Shown piece after piece: positions 13,223 to 22,246 of a stretch of DNA of 64,000 bases. Position 1 is the first letter of the stretch; every line of letters starts with the position of its first letter. Under the pieces are notes generated by a model, which searched no databases, was not told the origin of the DNA, and saw only the letters and a list, made by a program, of their open reading frames with translations. The position numbers and the translations under genes were made by a program. The stretch lies in the NCBI RefSeq assembly GCF_013375935.1, contig NZ_CP056117.1:2418001-2482000 (forward strand). Reading direction: 5' to 3'. Origin of the DNA: Enterobacter cloacae. Lineage in GTDB: Bacteria; Pseudomonadota; Gammaproteobacteria; Enterobacterales; Enterobacteriaceae.

Positions 13223-13238
13223 GGTGAAATCGGTCACA
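13223..13238. promoter_or_regulatory. Candidate CRP site between the PTS gene and the divergent regulator
   Basis: GGTGA, six bases, TCACA matches the CRP consensus TGTGA-N6-TCACA at nine of ten positions. It sits in the 147-bp divergent promoter region, 77 bp from the PTS start and 55 bp from the regulator start. Catabolite control would be normal for a PTS operon. Inferred from sequence only. Confidence 0.5.
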
Positions 13239-13293
13239 AAGCATTCGCTGATGCACTATAAATCTCACAAGGTTGGTTTCGGAGATCTTCGCG

Positions 13294-14118
13294 ATGGAAA
13301 TTAAGCTGCACGCCAATGCCACCACCACGCCGCGCATCCGCCGCTATCTGCAACGGTCGGATAAGAGCGACAGGGAGCTGGCCGTCGAGCTGGGTATTTC
13401 GGTCACGACCGTCAGGCGCTGGCGCAACCGCGAGCAGGTTTCGGACAACCACACCACGCCAAAAGTGATACACAAGGCGCTGAGACAGGAACAGGTTTCG
13501 CTGGTAAACGCCCTGCGGGATATTACCGGCGCACCGCTGGATGAACTGCTGATGATGGTCAATGACGGGCTCGGGATCGCCGTTTCCCGCGCCACCCTGA
13601 ACCGCTACCTCAAACCGGCCTCTGCCAGGCAAAAGGACGCGTCGCTGCAGGGTAAAAAGGCGCTGAAGGCAGGCATCGTGCCGCAAAAGCTGCTGCTATG
13701 GCATCAGCCGCTGTCGCTGCATATGGACGACGGCGGGGAGCAACATCTGCTCTGGGCGCGTGAACCCGTCAGCGGCTGGTGCTACGCCCGGCTTTATGCG
13801 GGCTTTTCCCCGCAGCTGCTGACCCACTGGGTAAACGCGGCGCTGGCTGCCTGTCCGGCTGATATTCATTGTGTTGAGACTTTCGGGCTGGAAGTGAAGC
13901 TGCCGGAGCGTAGCGTCACTGTAAGAGTGCATTCACGGTACAATCTCGCCGTTCAGGTCCCTGTGCCGCTACGCGAAATCATTCCGCGCGTAAATAGTGA
14001 ACCCGCGGCGGAGCTGTTGATCCAGCTGTGCGATTTTTATAACCGGGGAAAAGCGCAGAAAAAACTGGGAGAGAGTACGCCGCAGGCGTTTCTGGAAGCG
14101 CTGCGGCGTAACGATTAG
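13294..14118 (+). CDS. HTH protein resembling a degraded IS481-type transposase, probable local regulator
   Basis: The 274-residue protein begins with a helix-turn-helix (residues 13-46; ELAVELGISVTTVRRWRNR) and a second IS481-like segment HTTPKVIHKAL at 53-63. These are followed by the typical linker ending VSRATLNRYL near 106. The rest aligns in outline with an IS481 catalytic core, with SLHMDDG and GWCYARLYAG near 141-170 and a C-terminal FYNRGKAQKKLGESTPQAF at 248-266. The usual TDNG acidic motif is replaced by VETFG, and no KxERFH glutamate motif is seen. It is therefore unlikely to transpose and may be a domesticated DNA-binding regulator of the divergent PTS operon. The ATG at 13294 has GGAG 9 bp upstream; an in-frame TTG at 13273 is less likely. 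Its stop overlaps the yfgD stop by 3 bp on the opposite strand. Confidence 0.7.
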   Translation: MEIKLHANATTTPRIRRYLQRSDKSDRELAVELGISVTTVRRWRNREQVSDNHTTPKVIHKALRQEQVSLVNALRDITGAPLDELLMMVNDGLGIAVSRATLNRYLKPASARQKDASLQGKKALKAGIVPQKLLLWHQPLSLHMDDGGEQHLLWAREPVSGWCYARLYAGFSPQLLTHWVNAALAACPADIHCVETFGLEVKLPERSVTVRVHSRYNLAVQVPVPLREIIPRVNSEPAAELLIQLCDFYNRGKAQKKLGESTPQAFLEALRRND

Positions 14119-14471
14119 ACGATTTCGAGCACGTCTTCCGGCGGCCTGCCGATACGCGCCTTGCCGTTCGCAACCACAATCGGGCGCTCAATCAGCTTTG
14201 GATTCTCGACCATGGCCTGGATGAGCCGATCTTCGGTGAGATGCGGGTCGTTCAGGTTGAGCGTCCTGTACAGATCCTCTTTCTGACGCATCAGCTCGCG
14301 CGCGCTGCCCATATCAAGCATCTTAAGCAGCTGGCGGATCGTCTGCGCGTCCGGCGGCGTCTCCAGATACAGCACCACCTCGGGGTCGACGCCGTTAGAC
14401 TTCAGCAGGCTGAGGGTATCGCGGCTCTTGGAGCAGCGAGGGTTATGGTAAATTTTTACCGCGTCTGTCAT
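14115..14471 (-). CDS. yfgD: ArsC-family reductase-like protein YfgD
   Basis: A thioredoxin-fold protein of the arsenate reductase (ArsC/Spx) family; true substrate unknown. The 118 residues match E. coli YfgD, with the cysteine motif YHNPRCSKSRDT at residues 8-19 (nucleophile Cys13) and the C-terminal arginine-proline segment ERPIVVANGKARIGRPPE. In K-12 it follows hda directly; here the accessory island separates them. It lies 14 bp after bepA's end in the same direction and probably shares its transcript. Confidence 0.93.
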   Translation of the reverse strand: MTDAVKIYHNPRCSKSRDTLSLLKSNGVDPEVVLYLETPPDAQTIRQLLKMLDMGSARELMRQKEDLYRTLNLNDPHLTEDRLIQAMVENPKLIERPIVVANGKARIGRPPEDVLEIV

Positions 14472-14485
14472 GACTTCTCCTTTAA

Positions 14486-15949
14486 TTACATCTTCTCGTA
14501 CGGCTTAAAGCGCAGCTGCAGGGCGCGCAGCTGGTCGATTCGCGCATCGTAGCGGGCCTGCTGCAGGCTGCCGAGCTTCACCTGCGAACTGGCGCTGCTT
14601 AACAGAGAGATGGCCTGATCGAGCCGTCCCGCCAGCGCCAGCCCTTCCGCACGCGCGGCCAGCTCCTGATCGCGGTTACCCAGTTGCCCCTGCGCCTGGG
14701 CGAGCAGCTCCCAGCCGTTCTGGTCATCTTTATTGTTAAAGGTGTAGCGGTTCAGAATGGTCACCGCCTCGCCGGGCTTGCCGCCCTGCAGGTACGCGTT
14801 CGCCAGGTTAAGCTGCAGTACCGGGTTATTGCGAATGTCTTTCGCCCCTTTCAGGCGATTGATCGCATCGGTTGCTTTTTTCTGCCCCAGATCGATATCG
14901 GTGGCGAGGTCGAGGTACCACGGGTTATTTGGCTCCGACGCCAGCAGCGGCTGTAGCGCTTTACGCGCTTCATCGTATTTGCTGGCCTCCATCGCCTGGA
15001 GCGCCTGACCATATTGCGCCGCGTTTTTCTCGCGGATGTTGCCTTTTGCCAGCGTATCCAGCAGATCGCTGGTGAGCTGGTTACGCCCGGAGTTGTACAT
15101 GCCGAGCGTTCTCACTTTTGCCATGTAGAAATCCTGCGATGACTGCACGACCACCGGACGCATCTGGTTGGCGCGGTTACGCGCATCCGAAAGTCGGCTT
15201 TCCGGCAGCGGGTGGGTCAGCAGAATTTCCGGAGGACGCGACGAGTAGCGCGCCTGATCGAGCAGCTTTTCCAGGAAGCTCGGCATGGCCTGCGGATCAA
15301 AGCCCGAACGCTGCAATACCTGAATGCCGATGCGGTCTGCCTCCTGCTCGTTCTGTTGGGTAAAGCTGATCATCCCCTGACGCGTACCCGCCAGCGTCCC
15401 GGTCAGCGCCGCCATCCCGGCCTGCGGGCTGGCCATAGCCAGCAGTATGGAGCCCAGCGCGCCAACCCAGGTCAGCGGGGCGTTACGCTTCTGGTCTTCC
15501 ATCGCACGCGCCAGGTGGCGCTGGGTGACGTGTGAAATTTCGTGCGCCATGACCGACGCCAGCTGGCTTTCGTTATCGGAATAGCGGAATAACGCCGAAT
15601 GCAGCACCACGTTTCCGCCAAAGAAGGCGAAGGCGTTGATCTCGTCGTTATTGATTAAAAAGAAGTGGAAGGGGGTTTTTACCGAATCCGCGTGCGCCAC
15701 CAGACGCATCCCCAGACCGTTGATGTACTGCACCAGCAAAGGATCGTTGATCAGTGGAGCACTGCCGCGCAGTTGGCGTACGTAATAATCCCCCATCTGC
15801 ATCTCCTGCCCGATGGAGAGCGTGCTTCCTGCCGTGGTGCCCATGTCCGGCAATGAATCGGACGAGTCAGCGAAAGCGGGCAACACCTGACCCACCGTCA
15901 CTGCGGCAATCAGTGTCGCAACCAGTGTTTTTCTCAACTGCCTGAACAT
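14486..15949 (-). CDS. bepA: Periplasmic chaperone/metalloprotease BepA
   Basis: BepA promotes assembly of the outer membrane protein LptD and degrades stalled outer membrane proteins. Starting at 15949 it has 487 residues, the E. coli length, with a signal peptide ending at PAFA (about residue 27). The M48 zinc motif HEISH is at 136-140, with the third ligand in NEQEADRIG near 201, and TPR repeats fill residues 310-487. A longer reading from 16093 adds 48 residues ahead of the signal peptide and was rejected. It is diverged from perM across about 220 bp. The E. coli gene belongs to the sigma-E response. Confidence 0.96.
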   Translation of the reverse strand: MFRQLRKTLVATLIAAVTVGQVLPAFADSSDSLPDMGTTAGSTLSIGQEMQMGDYYVRQLRGSAPLINDPLLVQYINGLGMRLVAHADSVKTPFHFFLINNDEINAFAFFGGNVVLHSALFRYSDNESQLASVMAHEISHVTQRHLARAMEDQKRNAPLTWVGALGSILLAMASPQAGMAALTGTLAGTRQGMISFTQQNEQEADRIGIQVLQRSGFDPQAMPSFLEKLLDQARYSSRPPEILLTHPLPESRLSDARNRANQMRPVVVQSSQDFYMAKVRTLGMYNSGRNQLTSDLLDTLAKGNIREKNAAQYGQALQAMEASKYDEARKALQPLLASEPNNPWYLDLATDIDLGQKKATDAINRLKGAKDIRNNPVLQLNLANAYLQGGKPGEAVTILNRYTFNNKDDQNGWELLAQAQGQLGNRDQELAARAEGLALAGRLDQAISLLSSASSQVKLGSLQQARYDARIDQLRALQLRFKPYEKM

Positions 15950-16168
15950 AACCACTGTCCTGTATTTTGGATGTGCTAATTTGACCGATGAACCCGCATA
16001 ACGTTCATCTCCGCTGCTCTGCGAGTGTAGCCGTGTTAGGAGATGAAGAAAATCCCATTCATCAGGGTTTTGCGAAACCTGACAGTGATACAAAAAGGAA
16101 AGTCTTTTTTGTGACAGTTAGATACAATTCGTCCCTCACTCCCGCTATTCGATTCAGGGAAGGGTTGT

Positions 16169-17233
16169 ATGCTCGAAATGTTAATGCAGTGGTACCGGCG
16201 TCGGTTCAGTGACCCGGAAGCCATTGCTTTGCTGGTCATTCTGGTTGCCGGGTTCGGTATCCTGTTCTTCTTTAGTGGCCTGCTGGCTCCGCTGCTGGTG
16301 TCGCTTGTCCTGGCGTATCTGCTGGAGTGGCCAACGGCGCGTCTGGAACATATCGGCTGTTCCCGCCGCTGGGCCACCAGCATCGTGCTGGTGCTGTTTG
16401 TCGGTATTCTGCTGTTAATGTCCTTCGTGGTTATGCCTATCGCCTGGCAGCAGGGGATTTACCTGATCCGCGACATGCCCGGCATGCTCAATAAGCTGTC
16501 TGACTTTGCCGCCACGCTGCCGCGTCGCTACCCTGCGCTGATGGACGCCGGGATCATCGACGCGATGGCCGAAAATATGCGCGCCCGCATCATGACCATG
16601 GGCGACTCGGTGGTGAAATACTCTCTGGCCTCGCTGGTGGGGCTGCTGACCCTGGCCGTTTATCTGGTCCTCGTGCCGTTAATGGTCTTCTTCCTGGTGA
16701 AGGATAAAGAGCAGATGCTGAACGCGGTGCGCCGGGTGCTGCCGCGCAATCGCGGCCTGGCAGGGCAGGTCTGGCAGGAGATGAACCAGCAGATCACCAA
16801 CTACATTCGCGGCAAAGTGCTGGAGATGATAGTGGTGGGCGTAGCGACCTGGATTGGCTTCCTGATCTTCGGGCTGAATTACTCGCTGCTGCTGGCGGTG
16901 CTGGTCGGATTTTCGGTTCTGATCCCGTACATCGGCGCGTTTGTGGTGACCATTCCGGTGGTGGGCGTTGCGCTGTTCCAGTTTGGCCTGGGCACGGAAT
17001 TCTGGAGCTGTTTCGCCGTATACCTGATTATTCAGGGGCTGGACGGTAACCTGCTGGTGCCGGTGCTGTTCTCCGAGGCGGTGAACCTGCATCCGCTGGT
17101 GATTATCTTATCGGTGGTCATTTTCGGCGGGCTGTGGGGCTTCTGGGGCGTGTTTTTCGCTATTCCGCTGGCGACGCTTATCAAGGCGGTAGTTCACGCG
17201 TGGCCGGATGTGCCGGCGGTGGAAGAGAAGTAG
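16169..17233 (+). CDS. perM: AI-2E family transporter-like permease PerM
   Basis: An inner-membrane protein of the AI-2E transporter family with unknown physiological substrate. The 354 residues match E. coli PerM (YfgO, 353) along the whole length. Paired N-terminal membrane segments (residues 17-60), a soluble stretch around LSDFAATLPRRYPAL, and four or more C-terminal segments with the family motif VLIPYIGAFV near 252 can be seen. A ribosome site (AAGGG) precedes the ATG. It is divergent from bepA and convergent with bcp, with a shared terminator. Confidence 0.93.
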   Translation: MLEMLMQWYRRRFSDPEAIALLVILVAGFGILFFFSGLLAPLLVSLVLAYLLEWPTARLEHIGCSRRWATSIVLVLFVGILLLMSFVVMPIAWQQGIYLIRDMPGMLNKLSDFAATLPRRYPALMDAGIIDAMAENMRARIMTMGDSVVKYSLASLVGLLTLAVYLVLVPLMVFFLVKDKEQMLNAVRRVLPRNRGLAGQVWQEMNQQITNYIRGKVLEMIVVGVATWIGFLIFGLNYSLLLAVLVGFSVLIPYIGAFVVTIPVVGVALFQFGLGTEFWSCFAVYLIIQGLDGNLLVPVLFSEAVNLHPLVIILSVVIFGGLWGFWGVFFAIPLATLIKAVVHAWPDVPAVEEK

Positions 17234-17250
17234 GCTTAGTGCAGCCTGAT

Positions 17251-17276
17251 GCCCCTCTCTCGCGGGGGGAGGGGGC
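17251..17276. repeat. C-rich/G-rich imperfect hairpin after perM
   Basis: GCCCCTCTCTC and a facing GGGGGAGGGGGC form an imperfect stem. It is related in composition to the CCCTCTCCCC/GGGGAGAGGG repeats at 24.97, 41.8 and 47.66 kb and may be a worn single-hairpin copy. Confidence 0.45.
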
Positions 17277-17284
17277 AAACGCAA

Positions 17285-17310
17285 AAAACGGCAACCAGGG
17301 TTGCCGTTTT
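17285..17310. terminator. Bidirectional terminator between perM and bcp
   Basis: An 11-bp perfect stem (17285-17295 with 17300-17310) has a CAGG loop and carries A and T tracts on its two sides. It can therefore stop transcription from perM and from bcp. Confidence 0.88.
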
Positions 17311-17318
17311 GCTGTTTA

Positions 17319-17789
17319 TCAGGCGCTTTGTTTGATCCAGTTCAACACCACGTCGTGGTGATTGCTGGTTTTGAAATCATCAAACACGTGTTCAACTTTA
17401 CCGTCAGCGTCAATCAGGAAGCTGATGCGGTGAATACCGTCGTAGGTTTTGCCCATAAAGGACTTCTCGCCCCAGACGCCAAACTGCTCGCAGACCTGGT
17501 GGTCTTCATCGGAAAGCAGCGTGAAGTTCAGCAGCTCTTTTTCCGCAAAGCGTGACAGCTTCTCTGGCTTATCGGTGCTGATGCCCAGCACTTCTACACC
17601 GGCTTTTTTCAACTCATCCATGTTGTCGCGTAATCCGCAGGCCTGTACGGTACAGCCCGGGGTCATGGCTTTCGGGTAAAAATAGACCAGAACACGCTGT
17701 CCCTGGAAGTCGGTCAAATTTACTTGCTCACCGTCTTGATCCGGCAAGCTAAATTTCGGTGCGAGATCACCGGCTTTCAGTGGGTTCAT
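17319..17789 (-). CDS. bcp: Thioredoxin-dependent thiol peroxidase Bcp
   Basis: Bcp is an atypical 2-Cys peroxiredoxin that reduces hydrogen peroxide and organic hydroperoxides with thioredoxin. It has 156 residues as in E. coli. The peroxidatic Cys46 lies in the motif TPGCTVQAC and the resolving Cys51 follows five residues later, the spacing diagnostic of this subgroup. Its ATG overlaps the gcvR stop by one base (TAATG), so the two are co-translated. Confidence 0.97.
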   Translation of the reverse strand: MNPLKAGDLAPKFSLPDQDGEQVNLTDFQGQRVLVYFYPKAMTPGCTVQACGLRDNMDELKKAGVEVLGISTDKPEKLSRFAEKELLNFTLLSDEDHQVCEQFGVWGEKSFMGKTYDGIHRISFLIDADGKVEHVFDDFKTSNHHDVVLNWIKQSA

Positions 17790-18358
17790 TACTCAACTCC
17801 ATCCTGTTCATGCTGCGAATAATTGACGACGCTTATACTGCCCTGCGCGTGTAATTCTGTACAGAGGGCTTTGAACGCCTGCTCGATATTTGACGCATCC
17901 TGCGAGGCAGGGCTGTGCGCGGTAATTTGAATAAACAGCGTCGGGATTGCGTTTTCATCACCCGGCTGCGTGCGGGAAACCAGTTCGGCAATGTTCATCT
18001 GATGGCTGTCAAACAGCGCCGTAAAACGTTCAATCAGATGGGGTGAATCAGGCACTTCAACCTGCACCCAGACCGTAGCAGGCAGAGCCGGACGCGGGCG
18101 CGCGGTGGTGCGCTTCATCACAATCAGTAAATCCAGCTCTGCGCCTTTCAGCGGCAGGGTAGATTCGATAAGGGTAATGGCATTCCATGTCCCGGAAAGC
18201 AGCATAATGAACGTGAACTCTTCGCCAAGCATAGCCAGACGGCTGTCTTCGATATTGCAGCCGCAGCTGCTCACGTGACGAGTGATGGTGTTCACGATAC
18301 CCGGCCTGTCAGCACCCAGCGCAGTGATAACCAGGTAATGTTGTGATGAGGTTGTCAA
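17789..18358 (-). CDS. gcvR: Glycine cleavage system transcriptional repressor GcvR
   Basis: GcvR binds the activator GcvA and turns it into a repressor of the gcvTHP operon when glycine is absent. The 189 residues contain two ACT domains: the first at 5-85 (ALGADRPGIVNTITRHV) and the second at about 95-175. The start is a TTG at 18358, preceded by AGGAAG; no nearby ATG would preserve the first ACT strand. It is followed by bcp in an overlapping arrangement and diverges from dapA. Confidence 0.95.
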   Translation of the reverse strand: MTTSSQHYLVITALGADRPGIVNTITRHVSSCGCNIEDSRLAMLGEEFTFIMLLSGTWNAITLIESTLPLKGAELDLLIVMKRTTARPRPALPATVWVQVEVPDSPHLIERFTALFDSHQMNIAELVSRTQPGDENAIPTLFIQITAHSPASQDASNIEQAFKALCTELHAQGSISVVNYSQHEQDGVE

Positions 18359-18503
18359 ACCTGTTCTTCCTTTGCGTGGTTAAGTCTTCCTAAGGAAAGC
18401 ATAAAAAAAACATGCATACAACCGCCCGAGCGCCTCAGGTCGCTTGCTTTTATTACAGTTCCAAACGTAACATTGAGACTCTTGTTCGCACAGAGGATGG
18501 CCC

Positions 18504-19382
18504 ATGTTCACGGGAAGTATTGTCGCGCTTGTTACACCGATGGATGAAAAAGGTAATGTCTGCCGGTCAAGCATGAAGAAGCTGATTGATTATCATGTCG
18601 CCAATGGAACCTCGGCGATCGTTTCGGTAGGGACTACCGGTGAATCCGCAACGCTGAGTCACGACGAGCATGGCGACGTTGTGATGCTTACCCTGGAGCT
18701 GGCTGACGGACGTATTCCGGTCATCGCGGGTACCGGCGCAAACGCAACGGCTGAGGCGATTAGCCTGACTCAACGTTTTAACGACAGCGGCATTGTTGGC
18801 TGTCTGACGGTCACGCCTTACTACAACCGTCCTACGCAGGAAGGGTTGTTCCAGCATTTCAAAGCCATCGCAGAACATACTGACCTGCCACAAATTCTGT
18901 ATAATGTGCCGTCCCGTACCGGTTGCGATATGCTGCCGGAAACCGTTGGCCGTCTCTCGAAAGTAAAAAATATTATCGGGATTAAAGAGGCGACAGGGAA
19001 CTTAAGCCGCGTTCATCAGATCAAAGAGCTGGTTTCAGACGACTTTATCCTGTTGAGCGGTGATGATGCGACCGCGCTGGACTTTATGCAGCTCGGTGGT
19101 AACGGCGTGATTTCCGTGACGGCGAACGTTGCGGCGCGCGATATGGCTGACATGTGCAAGCTGGCCGCAGCCGGTCACTTTGATGAAGCTCGCGTGATTA
19201 ATCAGCGTCTGATGCCGTTGCACAATAAATTATTTGTCGAACCCAATCCGATCCCAGTGAAATGGGCATGTAAGGAGTTGGGGCTTGTAGCAACCGACAC
19301 GCTGCGTCTGCCAATGACACCGATTACCGACCATGGTCGTGAAATCGTCGCTGGCGCGCTGAAGCATGCCGGTTTGCTGTAA
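18504..19382 (+). CDS. dapA: 4-hydroxy-tetrahydrodipicolinate synthase DapA
   Basis: DapA condenses pyruvate with aspartate semialdehyde, the committed step to diaminopimelate and lysine. It is a 292-residue TIM barrel of exactly E. coli length. Lys161, which forms the Schiff base with pyruvate, is in GIKEATG; Tyr133 and the TTGE loop (44-47) complete the proton relay. The gene leads into bamC 16 bp later, the conserved dapA-bamC operon. Confidence 0.98.
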   Translation: MFTGSIVALVTPMDEKGNVCRSSMKKLIDYHVANGTSAIVSVGTTGESATLSHDEHGDVVMLTLELADGRIPVIAGTGANATAEAISLTQRFNDSGIVGCLTVTPYYNRPTQEGLFQHFKAIAEHTDLPQILYNVPSRTGCDMLPETVGRLSKVKNIIGIKEATGNLSRVHQIKELVSDDFILLSGDDATALDFMQLGGNGVISVTANVAARDMADMCKLAAAGHFDEARVINQRLMPLHNKLFVEPNPIPVKWACKELGLVATDTLRLPMTPITDHGREIVAGALKHAGLL

Positions 19383-19398
19383 AGTTTAGGGAGATTTG

Positions 19399-20433
19399 AT
19401 GGCTTATTCAGTACAGAAGTCGCGCCTGGCGAAGGTTGCGGGTGTTTCGCTTGTTATGCTCCTCGCTGCCTGTAGTTCAGACTCGCGCTACAAGCGCCAG
19501 GTGAGCGGTGATGAATCCTATCTGGATTCGCCGCCGCTTGCTGAACTTCACGCGCCTGCCGGTATGATCCTGCCGATTCAGAACGGTGATTATAATATTC
19601 CGGTCACTAACGGCAGCGGTCTGGTAGGGAAAGCGCTTGATATTCGTCCGCCAGCTCAGCCTCTGGCGCTGGTGAGCGGCGCGCGCACCCAGTTTACGGG
19701 TGACACCGCCTCTCTGCTGGTGGAAAGCGCACGCGGCACCACGCTGTGGCCGCAGGTGGTGAGCGTGATCCAGTCGAAAAATTACGCGATTGATAAACGC
19801 GACGACGCCAGCCAGACGTTAACCACCGACTGGATTGAGTGGAACCGTCTCGATGAAGATCAGCAGTATCGCGGTCGTTATCAAGTCTCCGTTAAGCCGC
19901 AGGGTTATCAGCAGGCGGTTACCGTTAAGCTGTTGAATCTTGAGCAGGCGGGTAAACCGGTTGCCGATCCGGCCGCCATGCAGCGCTACAGCACCGAAAT
20001 GCTGAACGTGATTGCGGCAGGTCTCGATAAAAACGCCACCGACGCCGCTAACGCCGCGCAGAACCGTAACGGCTCAACGTTTGACGTGCAGAGCGGTGCG
20101 GATGATACCGGTCTGCCAATGCTGGTGGTACGCGCACCGTTTAACCAGACCTGGCAGCGTCTGCCAGCCACGCTGGAAAAAGTGGGCATGAAGGTGACCG
20201 ACAGCACCCGTTCAACGGGCAGCATCACAGCGACCTATAAGCCGCTGTCTGAGAGCGCCTGGCAGGAATTGGGCGCGCGCGATCCGCAGCTGCCTTCCGG
20301 CGATTATAAAATCCAGGTCGGCGACCTCGATAACCGCAGCAGCCTGCAGTTTATCGATCCGAAAGGACACACGCTGACCCAGGCGCAGAACGACGCGCTG
20401 GTCGCTGCCTTCCAGGCCGCATTCAGCAAATAA
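19399..20433 (+). CDS. bamC: Outer membrane assembly lipoprotein BamC
   Basis: BamC is a lipoprotein of the BAM complex that inserts beta-barrel proteins into the outer membrane. The 344-residue product carries a lipoprotein signal with the lipobox LAAC and Cys25 as the acylated residue. A long unstructured N-terminal lasso that contacts BamD (about 26-95) and two helix-grip domains follow. ATG at 19399 was chosen over the adjacent TTG because it places GGGAG at proper spacing and gives the family start [10 protein letters not shown]. It is co-transcribed with dapA and ends at a strong terminator. Confidence 0.97.
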   Translation: MAYSVQKSRLAKVAGVSLVMLLAACSSDSRYKRQVSGDESYLDSPPLAELHAPAGMILPIQNGDYNIPVTNGSGLVGKALDIRPPAQPLALVSGARTQFTGDTASLLVESARGTTLWPQVVSVIQSKNYAIDKRDDASQTLTTDWIEWNRLDEDQQYRGRYQVSVKPQGYQQAVTVKLLNLEQAGKPVADPAAMQRYSTEMLNVIAAGLDKNATDAANAAQNRNGSTFDVQSGADDTGLPMLVVRAPFNQTWQRLPATLEKVGMKVTDSTRSTGSITATYKPLSESAWQELGARDPQLPSGDYKIQVGDLDNRSSLQFIDPKGHTLTQAQNDALVAAFQAAFSK

Positions 20434-20438
20434 AAGCG

Positions 20439-20464
20439 AGGGCTGGTGAATCCAGCCCTTTTTA
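20439..20464 (+). terminator. Terminator after bamC
   Basis: AGGGCTGG (20439-20446) pairs with CCAGCCCT (20452-20459), followed by T5. It separates dapA-bamC from purC. Confidence 0.88.
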
Positions 20465-20474
20465 TTTTCGTGCC

Positions 20475-20490
20475 ACGCAAACGTGTGCGT
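20475..20490. promoter_or_regulatory. PurR box upstream of purC
   Basis: ACGCAAACGTGTGCGT matches the PurR operator and sits inside a larger inverted repeat (TGCCACGC / GCGTGGCA) at 20471-20494. It immediately precedes a -10-like CATAAT/TAATAT at 20493-20500, so bound repressor would block RNA polymerase. purC is a PurR target in E. coli. Confidence 0.85.
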
Positions 20491-20542
20491 GGCATAATAT
20501 GCCCAGTTTTGAATACAAATCATCACACCAGGAGTAATGAAG

Positions 20543-21256
20543 ATGCAGAAGCAAGCTGAGTTGTATCGTGGCAAAGCGAAAACCGTATACAGCACGGAAA
20601 ACCCGGATCTGTTGGTGCTCGAGTTCCGCAATGATACGTCAGCAGGAGACGGCGCGCGCATTGAGCAGTTCGATCGTAAAGGCATGGTGAACAACAAGTT
20701 CAACCACTTCATTATGACCAAACTGGCCGAAGCCGGTATCCCGACTCAGATGGAAGCGTTGCTGTCCGATACGGAATGTCTGGTAAAAAAACTGGATATG
20801 GTGCCGGTTGAGTGCGTTGTCCGTAACCGTGCCGCAGGCTCCCTGGTGAAGCGTCTGGGCATTGAAGAGGGGATCGAACTGAATCCGCCGCTGTTCGACC
20901 TGTTCCTGAAAAACGATGCCATGCACGACCCGATGGTTAACGAATCCTACTGCGAAACCTTCGGCTGGGTGAGCAAAGAGAACCTGGCGCGTATGCAGGA
21001 GCTGACCTACAAGGCGAACGACGTGCTGAAAAAGCTGTTTGATGACGCGGGCCTGATCCTGGTCGACTTCAAGCTGGAGTTCGGTCTGTACAAAGGTGAA
21101 GTGGTGCTCGGTGACGAGTTCTCACCGGACGGCAGCCGCCTGTGGGACAAAGAGACGCTGGATAAGATGGACAAAGACCGTTTCCGTCAGAGCCTGGGCG
21201 GCGTGGTAGAAGCGTACGAAGCGGTTGCTCATCGTTTAGGCGTTAAGCTCGACTAA
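20543..21256 (+). CDS. purC: SAICAR synthetase PurC
   Basis: PurC joins CAIR with aspartate using ATP in purine synthesis. From the ATG at 20543 it has 237 residues, as in E. coli ([16 protein letters not shown] at the N terminus). The ATP-site segment KVV-type [14 protein letters not shown] is near residues 86-99 and [15 protein letters not shown] near 112. The earlier ATG at 20537 lies only 2 bp after the AGGAG and was rejected, while 20543 has 8-bp spacing. The gene stands alone under a PurR box. Confidence 0.97.
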   Translation: MQKQAELYRGKAKTVYSTENPDLLVLEFRNDTSAGDGARIEQFDRKGMVNNKFNHFIMTKLAEAGIPTQMEALLSDTECLVKKLDMVPVECVVRNRAAGSLVKRLGIEEGIELNPPLFDLFLKNDAMHDPMVNESYCETFGWVSKENLARMQELTYKANDVLKKLFDDAGLILVDFKLEFGLYKGEVVLGDEFSPDGSRLWDKETLDKMDKDRFRQSLGGVVEAYEAVAHRLGVKLD

Positions 21257-21267
21257 TCTCCTCATTT

Positions 21268-21293
21268 GCCAAAGGATGTTTGCATCCTTTGGC
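21268..21293 (+). terminator. Long hairpin after purC
   Basis: GCCAAAGGATG (21268-21278) pairs perfectly with CATCCTTTGGC (21283-21293) around TTTG. Only a weak T-rich stretch follows, so it may be a terminator or a 3' stabilising hairpin. Confidence 0.55.
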
Positions 21294-21376
21294 GTCTTAT
21301 CCTTGTTTACTATGGTAATCCTTTCATTAACCGCCTACGATCATAGCTATTATTAATGGAATAGTTCGAGGTGGTT

Positions 21377-22246
21377 ATGCGCTGGCAAGGGCGTCGTGAA
21401 AGTGACAATGTAGAAGACAGACGCAGCAGTGGTGGCGGTGGTCCGTCCATGGGCGGGCCAGGGTTCCGTCTACCCGGCGGCAAGGGCGGTATTATTCTGC
21501 TGGTGGTGGTGCTCGTGGCGGGCTACTACGGCGTCGACCTGACCGGCTTAATGACCGGTGAACCGATGCAACAGCAGCAGTATTCTCAGCGCTCCATCAG
21601 CCCGAATGAAGATGAGGCCGCGAAATTTACCTCCGTGATCCTCGCGACCACCGAAGATACCTGGGGTCAGCAGTTCGAGAAAATGGGCCGCACCTATCAG
21701 CCTCCAAAACTGGTGATGTACCGTGGCGCAACCCGCACCGGCTGCGGCACCGGGCAGTCCGTTATGGGGCCGTTCTACTGCCCGGCGGACAGCACCGTCT
21801 ATATCGATCTCTCCTTCTATGACGACATGAAAAGCAAGCTGGGCGCCGATGGTGATTTTGCCCAGGGCTACGTGATCGCGCATGAAGTGGGGCACCACGT
21901 GCAGAAGCTGCTCGGCATTGAGCCTAAGGTGCGTCAGATGCAGCAAAATGCTTCGCAGGCGGAGGTGAATCATCTCTCCGTGCGCATGGAGCTTCAGGCC
22001 GACTGCTTCGCTGGCGTCTGGGGACACAACATGCAGCAGCAGGGCGTGCTGGAGACGGGCGATCTCGAAGAGGCCCTGAATGCCGCACAGGCAATTGGTG
22101 ACGATCGTTTACAGCAGCAGAGCCAGGGGCGCGTTGTGCCGGACAGCTTCACCCACGGCACCTCCGAGCAGCGCTACAGCTGGTTTAAGCGTGGCTTTGA
22201 CAGCGGTAACCCGTCGCAGTGTAATACCTTCGGCAAAGCTATGTGA
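21377..22246 (+). CDS. ypfJ: Neutral zinc metallopeptidase-like protein YpfJ
   Basis: A membrane-anchored protein of the putative neutral zinc metallopeptidase family; its biological substrate is unknown. From the ATG at 21377 it has 289 residues. A basic, glycine-rich start leads into one membrane segment (about 38-53), and a catalytic domain follows with the zinc motif HEVGHH (169-174). A glutamate-rich DRL segment comes later. A GAGG lies 5 bp upstream. The downstream tmcA start overlaps its stop (TGATG), indicating coupled translation. Confidence 0.92.
   Translation: MRWQGRRESDNVEDRRSSGGGGPSMGGPGFRLPGGKGGIILLVVVLVAGYYGVDLTGLMTGEPMQQQQYSQRSISPNEDEAAKFTSVILATTEDTWGQQFEKMGRTYQPPKLVMYRGATRTGCGTGQSVMGPFYCPADSTVYIDLSFYDDMKSKLGADGDFAQGYVIAHEVGHHVQKLLGIEPKVRQMQQNASQAEVNHLSVRMELQADCFAGVWGHNMQQQGVLETGDLEEALNAAQAIGDDRLQQQSQGRVVPDSFTHGTSEQRYSWFKRGFDSGNPSQCNTFGKAM

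Noticed and set aside
13294..14118. Treating the island regulator as an active transposon
   Set aside because: No terminal inverted repeats or target duplications were found around it and the catalytic acidic motifs are degraded.
15950..16093. Upstream extension of bepA by 48 codons
   Set aside because: It would bury the signal peptide inside the protein; the ATG at 15949 gives 487 residues and an N-terminal signal.
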